A model generated the notes under the pieces. It saw only the letters and a program-made list of their open reading frames with translations. It did not search any database and had not been told where the DNA came from. The translations under genes and the position numbers were made by a program. A stretch of 64,000 nt of DNA from Spironucleus salmonicida (lineage: Eukaryota > Fornicata > Diplomonadida > Hexamitidae): positions 504,001-568,000 of the forward strand of contig CM035321.1 in the NCBI GenBank assembly GCA_000497125.2, given 5' to 3'. Below are positions 57,113 to 64,000 of this stretch, piece after piece. Each line of letters opens with the position of its first letter. Within the stretch, counting starts at the first letter, position 1.

Positions 57113-58123
57113 ACATGTCAGTAATGCAGCATTAATCTGCGTATATCCATCATCGCATTCGCAGAACTTCCCACTGCTCCTGTTCTGACAGTTGCACCAC
57201 GTGAAGCTCAGTCCCTCGCACGTCCCGCGCCCACCGCAGACCTTGTCATCGTTCACGCACGCCGGTTTTGCGCACTCTGTCTTGCTGTTCGCGAAGACCA
57301 GCCCCTGCGCGCATAGTTCGCAAGAGCGTCCAGAGAATCCAGGCTCGCAGCGGCACTCTAATCTGTTCATATCACATTTTCCTCTTCCATTACACTCAGT
57401 ATTGCCTGTTTTACAGAGATCGGGAATACATTCACCATCGTGAAGCTAGAATGTCTATTTGCAACCTCTACAATTACTGAAAGATGAGAAATTACCATTA
57501 CAAACACAGAAACCATAAGACTGACACTGACCTTTTCCATTGCAAATAGTATTTCCAGTTATACAGTTAGTACTCAGACATTTTCTATCAGCTGGAGGTG
57601 GGAGAAACCCTTTGCCTGGAAGACATTATGCACATCCTTATCTTGGATCATTATCAGTAAATTCACCGCATCCATTGCAAATGAATTCTTTTTAACCTAA
57701 TTTTTCAACTAATACACATTCAGAACGACCATAGCATAATTAATTTGGAGATTTGCATAAATTAATAACACATTCCTACGAAGATGGGTGTGGCAGGTGA
57801 TCTGGTCCACATTGGCAAAGCTTTCCAGAAAATCCAGGCTTGCACACACATTAATCAAAATTAATTCCACCACAAGACCCATTTCCATTGCAAATTTTAT
57901 CATTTTCAATGCATTTGACATTTGCACATTACTTGCTGTTATTTACAGGTATCATTCCTATCGCACAAGCGTCGCAGTGAAGACCTGTAAAAGTAGGGTC
58001 ACACGAACAAGATTTACTGTCGTTATGACAGAATCCATGATTACTACAAATAATATTATTAAATATACATTCTTTGGCAATGCACATACCTCCAAGAGAT
58101 ACTTGGTTTTCAGGACAAGTCAT
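56300..58123 (-). CDS. EGF-type cysteine-rich membrane protein, 607 residues
   Basis: ATG 58123 to TGA 56300. About ten EGF-like units are seen, for example ICSNHGFCHNDSKSCSC, ECNGRGKCDMNRLECRC, VCGGRGTCEGLSFTWCNC and ICSGQGTCEGSGECRC. The juxtamembrane block GQTFNTVLFQCVDGQ leads to a membrane helix (GLIAGIVVLVFVAVGLVGLI) and a ~45-residue tail (RPTLTDTEALVRETLQYDK). The first ~250 codons are AT-rich with many TAR Gln; the rest is strongly GC-rich, switching near 57360. The inner edge of repeat 3 is at 57112. It starts MTCPENQVSLGG with no signal peptide. Likely surface adhesion or attachment. Confidence 0.88.
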
Positions 58124-59046
58124 TTTTAAATGAGTGAATTTTAATATTAATAGTATTATTATTAATTAAAAAATATGTATTTGTAATTTTCATTCAATCC
58201 AATATTTTGAATAATATATATTTTTCATTTATATTTACTTATTTAAAAACAAAAAAACAATATATTATTAATAAGTACTTTAAACTAATATAAATTACTA
58301 AGCATTATAAAACAGTATTAATTAATATCCATAAGTAACATTAAAATATTTTGGAATTTTATTATTAAAAATAAATATATGTAATATAAAAATATTATCA
58401 TTATATAATTTCACAGATATTATTAAATGAATATTTTTAACAATAAATTTGATACTTAGAAATAATTCGTATTCTTTTATGATTTGTAGTTTAATTAATT
58501 ACTTGTCAGGTTTAAATTATCCATACTATATTTTAAAATTATAAACATTAGTTTTAATTTATGATAACAACTGAATATATTTGTACTTACTTTAGATGGC
58601 TTATAATAATTTCCATTATAATAGACTTATATAATAGTTTTATTATACAACAAACCTAATCACTTTAAATCAAAAGTAGTATAACTTCTAGTTTAACTTT
58701 GCATTGATATAATTTAATATTTTTATAATATTATAAATAATTTTAATTAGTAGCTAAAACGATAAATAATTATTCATATTTTATTAAAATTTTTTTTTTT
58801 AATTATGTAATTTTCATTCTTGAAGATAATAAAGACATATATATGATAGCAAGTAAAGTAAATACGTTTACATAAATTTATTTATAATTAAAAAATAAGT
58901 ATATTTATTACATAATAAATTTTGTATTTTGTATTAAATAATATATAATAATCTATAATACTTATCATATTCCACTCCAAATGGAAAAATTGGTTCAATA
59001 GTCATTTGAAACTTAGAAACAGTTATTTTCATAACTTTTAAGTACA
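58124..59046. other. AT-rich intergenic stretch
   Basis: Divergent promoter region for the EGF-type gene (minus) and the gene at 59047 (plus). No other feature. Confidence 0.45.
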
Positions 59047-59478
59047 ATGAAAGATAATTTTTCACCAGAGTCTATTAATCTATTACGGTTAGCAATAGAT
59101 GCTGAATTATACCCGTAGGACGCTGATACTGTATCAAAAGAACTTCGTGAACTCACACACTAACAAGTTCCAGAAATGATATAAGAACAATAAGCAGCTA
59201 CAGAACAAGTGTTGATCCATATTGATAAGAAAAAGAAAAAGTCGCGAGGGTTTGATGGTGGATCGTACACTTTTGGATACGAAGTAATCGAGAGTTAACC
59301 TGCAACACTGACGGTAGGTAATAGCTTCATATATTGTGAGCGATCAGGTGATGCATTTGAAATGGCTGAAGATGTCAATACAGGCAAATCTTTTTATGCA
59401 GGATGTGGAGTACTTTAAACAACAGAAGGTCGCTCTGATATTTTCTTTAGTCAAGTACGTGTTAAAGGCAGCCACTGA
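59047..59478 (+). CDS. Hypothetical soluble protein, 143 residues
   Basis: ATG 59047 to TGA 59476. It has a helical N-terminal half (SPESINLLRLAIDAELYPQD, ELRELTHQQVPEMIQEQQ), a basic patch KKKKKSRGFDGG, and a second half with beta/turn character and Cys (NSFIYCERSGDAFEMAED, SFYAGCGVLQTTEG). Clearly protein-like in AT-rich surroundings, with several TAR codons. In the unique spacer of inverted repeat 3. No recognised family. Confidence 0.6.
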
Positions 59479-60277
59479 TTATATAGTTAAAACGTTTTTA
59501 ATCAAATTACCTCACAAATGAGATATTATACTTATACATATTTTGTTATACATTGATTATATCTACTATGTAAAGATATTAATATTATATTAATTTAACT
59601 AAAATCATTATGTCCTTTATATTAAAAATATTCAGAAGATTAAATTGTTAGTATACTTAAAATTTACTATTGACTATGATGTCTCATCAGATATTTGTTT
59701 TAAATACGCAATATATAGTTCAAAAAAGTCATATTGTGTATCCTAACATATGGTATTATACTCCTAAACATTAAGTTATAATAGTTTACAAAAATAAAAC
59801 AAAATTCTAAATTTCCATACCACTAATTTCTTTATTTTATGCTATAGATTTTTAATTAAATTTATATATTAATACTATTATTTCTTAGTAAGTGATATTC
59901 CAGTATTATTTATTAGAATATGTCTTAAAATAATTCACTTTTAATCTCTTTATACATTTCGTAATAATTGATCATAGTTTTGATTTACACTAGTAAGCTT
60001 TTCTAAACTAATCGGACATATAGTAATATTAATAGTTTTAACTATTAAAAATACCTCTAGACTGAAAATAAGATACTTTCGCAACTAAATTATAATAAAT
60101 ATTGTATGCATAGCCAAGTATTGCATTGAATATAATATTATTTGCATAAAATGTGGAGAGAGTGAGAACAACATTCTATACTTGCACTGCGAACCTAACT
60201 TTATAGTCCCATAATGCATAGAGTCTCCAATTAGCACGGTCTCAGCAATCAATCACGCCAAATATTCTTATCCTACG
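59479..60277. other. AT-rich intergenic stretch
   Basis: No supported gene. GC rises from about 60150, where the decayed EGF-type sequence begins. Confidence 0.4.
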
Positions 60278-61655
60278 TGTGTCAGAGTAAGGCAAATTTG
60301 TAGCAGATATAGATCATGTTTCTCCGCCAAACCAATAAGTTTCATATGCGAACCAGTTTCTCTTGCAAACTCTAAAAATACACCATATACTTTAGGTACT
60401 TCACCAACCTCTAATTAGAATGTTCCGTAATTTGTTCTTATCAGAAAAAATTTCATGTTAACGCGACAGAAAATCCATTTCAACAGGTTTTGAAAGTACC
60501 CAGCTATTCTCCTGCAAAATATGGAAAACACACACGTATAGACTAAAAAAGGCATTCAATGTATAAAATAATTTTCATATTCTCTACGTCGAAATTCATA
60601 TACGAAGCAATAAATTGTATAACGGGCACCACTGTATTCAACCAAAACTGATCATGTTTACCGCCAGATATCTGCATCTCTGATGGAAACTTCGGCCAAT
60701 CGAACTGCTGCGTTGACTATAAATCAAGGTTTGAGTACCACGCTGGAGCGTGTGTTCGCTTGGTCTGCAAAACCGGTATTATGCTCTGCAATGACCCCAG
60801 AACATGCAAATTCTAACACTAGGAGTGCCTCTGCTGACTTGCGGGCGCGACCTGTGCAAGACGCAGCGCGGGAGGTGCTTCGGTCGCGGGGCCTGCGCCC
60901 TGGAGAACGCGCAGTTCGTCTGCAAAGACTGCGGGAACTTCCCGTTCAACGACCCGAAGCAACAGTGCCAGGGCTGCTTGCCTGGGGCCGCGTACTTCGG
61001 CAACGCGTCCAACTACGACTGCCGCCCAGCGAAGTGCATCACGGGCAGCTCCATCTGCAGCGGGCAGGGGACCTGCGAGGGCTCGGGGGAGTGTCGCTGC
61101 GGGGACCCAGCCCTGGACCCGGTGCATGGATGCTCGTAGTGTCTGGCTAGTTTCGAGCGCGTGGGGGATACCTGCGTGCCGAGCGGCTGCGTGCACAGCG
61201 GTACTGAGTGCGCAGGCAGGGGCAGGTGCGAGGCAGGGGTGTGCACGTGCTCGACCTACCTGCTGGACGCCGGGGCCAAGTGCAGTGTCTGCGCCGACGA
61301 ACACGCCCTGGTGAACGAGCTCTGTACGGTCTGCCGCCCGGGCTTCGTGTTCGTGCGCGACAGGTGCGTGGACACACGATGTGAGCCCGGGCAAACCTTC
61401 AACACCGTGCTGTTCCAGTGCGTGGACGGGCAGCTCCACCAGGACGGCGTGTCCATGGGGCTCATAGCCGGTATTGTGGTGCTGGTCTTCGTCGCAGTGG
61501 GCCTGGTGGGCCTCATCGCCTTCTTCTACCTCAAAAGGCGTGCCGGGCTCCCGGGCAGAAGCGCCGTCGTCACCACACGGCAGGCGGAGGTGCCACGCCC
61601 CACGCTCACCGATACGGAAGCCCTGGTGCGGGAGACCCTGCAGTACGACAAGTGA
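60278..61655 (+). pseudogene. Chimeric EGF-type pseudogene
   Basis: The 3' part (60843-61655) is the right-arm copy of the EGF gene's C-terminal half: EGF units, membrane helix and tail, intact to TGA 61653. Upstream, unique sequence encodes eroded EGF units of a different paralogue (CVRVRQICSRYRSC, VCKTGIMLCNDPRTC, KFQHQECLC) that reach TGA at 60833 and join the arm out of frame. An ATG frame from 60804 would still give 283 residues (MQILTLGVPLLTCGRD). So the gene looks like two half genes joined at the repeat edge, probably non-functional unless the short form is made. Confidence 0.6.
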
Positions 61656-64000
61656 GCCGGATCCGTCACTGAACGCGCTGGACGCCCATCGCTCCACTGG
61701 CTGCATGTATGGAAAAGCCGATCCGAACACCGCAATAAGCCTTCGCACGGTGGTTCTGAGGCTGGGCGCACCTTTACGGAGAATATTAGAATTAATGGAA
61801 GGGAATGGAGGAGTTTGCACACAGCTCCATTCCCCAGAATGTACCCCGCCCTCGGGATACCATTCGCTCGCCTCGGAGCAATGGTGCCCGTCTGACAGGA
61901 CCAGACCTTCCCAAGATCCACTGACGTGGATGCAGGGCTCCGCCGGGCCCAGGAGGCGAGGAGCTGCGTCCGGTTAGGTTCGCAGCGGAAGTGAATAGGC
62001 CTGGATGGGGATGATAGATACCCAGCTGCCCATTCTCTACCAGCAAACACCCAGTTCATGCGTGGATGATGGCGCAGCTAGCTCGGCATGCACCTGGTAT
62101 CGGGATAATGACGATACGGCTGAGCGAAGCTGCCACGGCGTGCTCATAGCATCAGCTTTGGTTATTTCGTGAAGCTGCGAGGTGTGACCGTATATGATAC
62201 CCTTATGTATCTAGCTGCCCGATTGCCAAATGCAGCGATATACCCTGGGGCATACCGCATTCAGATTCATCGCAGCATTTCTTTACAATTTACGGCTGCT
62301 CCCACCTCCCGTGATAACCCTCCCAATTACATTCATGTCGCGCTGGAGCAAGTGCACGGCGTGCTCTTTTCCTTGCCAGTGAGGATACTAGTATTTCCTC
62401 TCCGAGTATCATCCATACAGGTCTACACAGCGCCGCCTGGCAGAAACCACATGCATTTGCAGTGGGACTAACTTTTATCAAGCAATAGCAGCGAAGAAAG
62501 CTGAATACTAGATTGTTAAGCTCTCCAGACCGGGTTACCGCTGCTATTGTAAAGAACTTCGAGGGCGGAAGGCTCTCGTTGCGATTCCCAGAGGCATGCA
62601 GCTATTGCAGCCTCACTCGATGGTAACCTAGCGCGAACACGGGACGAAGGCTGGCGCCAAGCCAATTTTGTGTTCGCCGGTTCCTCGTTACCATCATGCC
62701 ATATCCGCTGCAATAGGCAAGGATGACAATTGGAGGTCGATGAGGTTTGCAGCTTGGTGAGCGGCAGAGAATCTAGCGTCAGGCGCTAACCTTCGGACGT
62801 GGACTTGCATCTCTTTGGGCGTGTGTTATAACCATCGTTTACCGGCTCTTGCAGTCGCAACAGCACGTACCAATGCCCCTATTCTAGACAGCATTAGGTG
62901 ATCAGGGCTTCTGGCTGCAAACGAGCCATATGTCTGCTGCCCCGTAGGAATTAGACTTGCGGTGCCAGGCTGAGTCTAAGACTGAAGCTGCCAACACCAC
63001 TGCCTACAATAATGGACGGAACAGTGCGCAGGAAGTAGTCTACGCGAAAACTGCAAAACTGATTTTGGCAGTGAGCTGCAATCGTTTTCGCAGGCGATAG
63101 TATGTCCTGCTGGTACCCAACCACCAATCGCTGAAATTTTGCGAGTGGGTCTGACTAAAAATATTGGACTACCGTAAAGGATGCGTCTAACCTGCAGCGT
63201 ACACAGGTCGGAGCTTTGCTTCCTGAAAAACGGCCATCTGGCGCCTGGGCTGGTGCTAGTTCGCTTGCTCAGGTTTGCGGCGTGTGGGATGTATTACTAG
63301 TGTAACCCTGGAAGGCGCATGCTCTAGCACTCACCAGCAGCCACCGTGATTGAACATGTTCCATTGTTTTCTGGCCCGGTACTGGATGTGCATGTCTTAT
63401 TTAGAGATTTCGGTTGGAGCAAACTTCGCACTAAGGCTAGGCCGCAATGGAGCGATGTCTCTAGTACGACAAAGCATGGTTGGGGTAGACACTGTCTCCC
63501 GGAGGTGTTGGGCGGCAATGTACTGCAGGTAATAAAAATTCCCTCGAGCTCTCTGGTTCCTCGCTGCAACACCGATTGCGAAAACGGCGAGGAATCCGCT
63601 GTGCTCCGCACCGTACTCCGGCAGCGCCCGTCGGGAGCAGTGCTTGGTAGTGCTGCAAACGAACATAGCTGGTAGGCAGTTCGCATGAATGCCTTCGCAC
63701 CTGCTGATAAACAGTCACTTGTGAAAAGAAAGCACCCGGTATCAGAAATGTCTAACAGCCTGCGTGCGAAAGGCAGGCCAATATGCTTTGACTATGATTT
63801 AGTGGAAATACATGACATAGAGAAAAGCATATAGGATGGCGACATAAACGGGTTATTCACTTAATCGCTAACGCGATTTGATTCTTTCCAGTTTTATGCT
63901 GCGACCTTTACATATTTGATACTTGGCCGCCTTGCTTCTATACTTTAAAACCATGCTATTGCTACAGATCAAATTGAAAAAGTATCGAACTAATAATATT
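60843..64000 (-). repeat. Inverted repeat 3, right arm (continues past window)
   Basis: Reverse complement of 53956-57112. It still pairs at the last base of the window, so the arm is longer than 3.16 kb. If it keeps going it would next include a second copy of the CRMP at 51541-53772. Confidence 0.93.
61706..63718 (-). pseudogene. GC-rich decayed sequence, likely former CRMP (right copy)
   Basis: Mirror of 54238-56250, with the same 330-codon open frame (63686 down to 62694) and the same breaks. No independent evidence beyond the left copy. Confidence 0.35.

Noticed and set aside
56249-57124. 291-codon plus-strand ORF, and its 333-codon mirror at 60819-61820
   Set aside because: Antisense shadows of the GC-rich EGF-type gene; the opposite strand has the EGF Cys pattern, membrane helix and tail.

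Overview
The window looks like nuclear DNA of a hexamitid diplomonad, in the Hexamita / Trepomonas / Spironucleus group. That placement is inference. Three observations support it. First, every convincing gene reads only if TAA and TAG mean glutamine and TGA is the sole stop. In the Rac-type GTPase the catalytic Gln of DTAGQ is itself a TAG codon, at 21095. Second, no introns are seen, even in a 985-codon gene. Third, the largest gene class is cysteine-rich type I membrane proteins with CxxC modules and EGF-like CSGxGTC repeats, as in diplomonad surface proteins. Conventional ORF calling breaks these genes into pieces, so the coordinates given here are for the TAR=Gln reading.

Layout. 1-350 is the tail of an unknown gene. 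849-4907 is a near-perfect inverted repeat (1.6-kb arms, 0.87-kb spacer) carrying two copies of a HAD hydrolase, with two small genes in the spacer. 4.9-9 kb is AT-rich with a few small genes. 9-13.8 kb holds two AT-rich cysteine-rich membrane protein (CRMP) genes flanking a decayed GC-shifted block. 14.5-23.9 kb is the housekeeping core: 2-Cys peroxiredoxin, an LSm2-like protein, a Rac-type GTPase, Derlin, a myeloid leukaemia factor (MLF) homologue, and three scattered copies of a new family of about 60 residues.

24.1-35.2 kb is a second inverted repeat (3.63-kb arms, 3.85-kb spacer) with two identical GC-rich CRMP genes. Its spacer holds a 985-residue unknown protein and a putatively myristoylated small protein. 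A ~600-bp ATT microsatellite follows. 36.8-40.4 kb holds two membrane or cysteine-rich pseudogenes. 40.8-44.3 kb, minus strand, holds a type I membrane protein, a DEDDh-type exonuclease, tRNA-Ser(AGA) and a small Cys-rich membrane protein. 44.8-46.5 kb is a decayed gene.

46.9-53.8 kb holds an EGF-type CRMP and two CRMPs. 53.96-64 kb is a third inverted repeat that runs off the window. Its inner edge cuts through an EGF-type gene, intact on the left and a chimeric pseudogene on the right.

Together the region looks like a surface-antigen neighbourhood being copied and rearranged by inverted duplication, with conserved single-copy genes in between. Paralogues of very different GC content sit side by side, and decayed surface genes are common. 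The intact CRMPs share an odd feature: none starts with a visible signal peptide.
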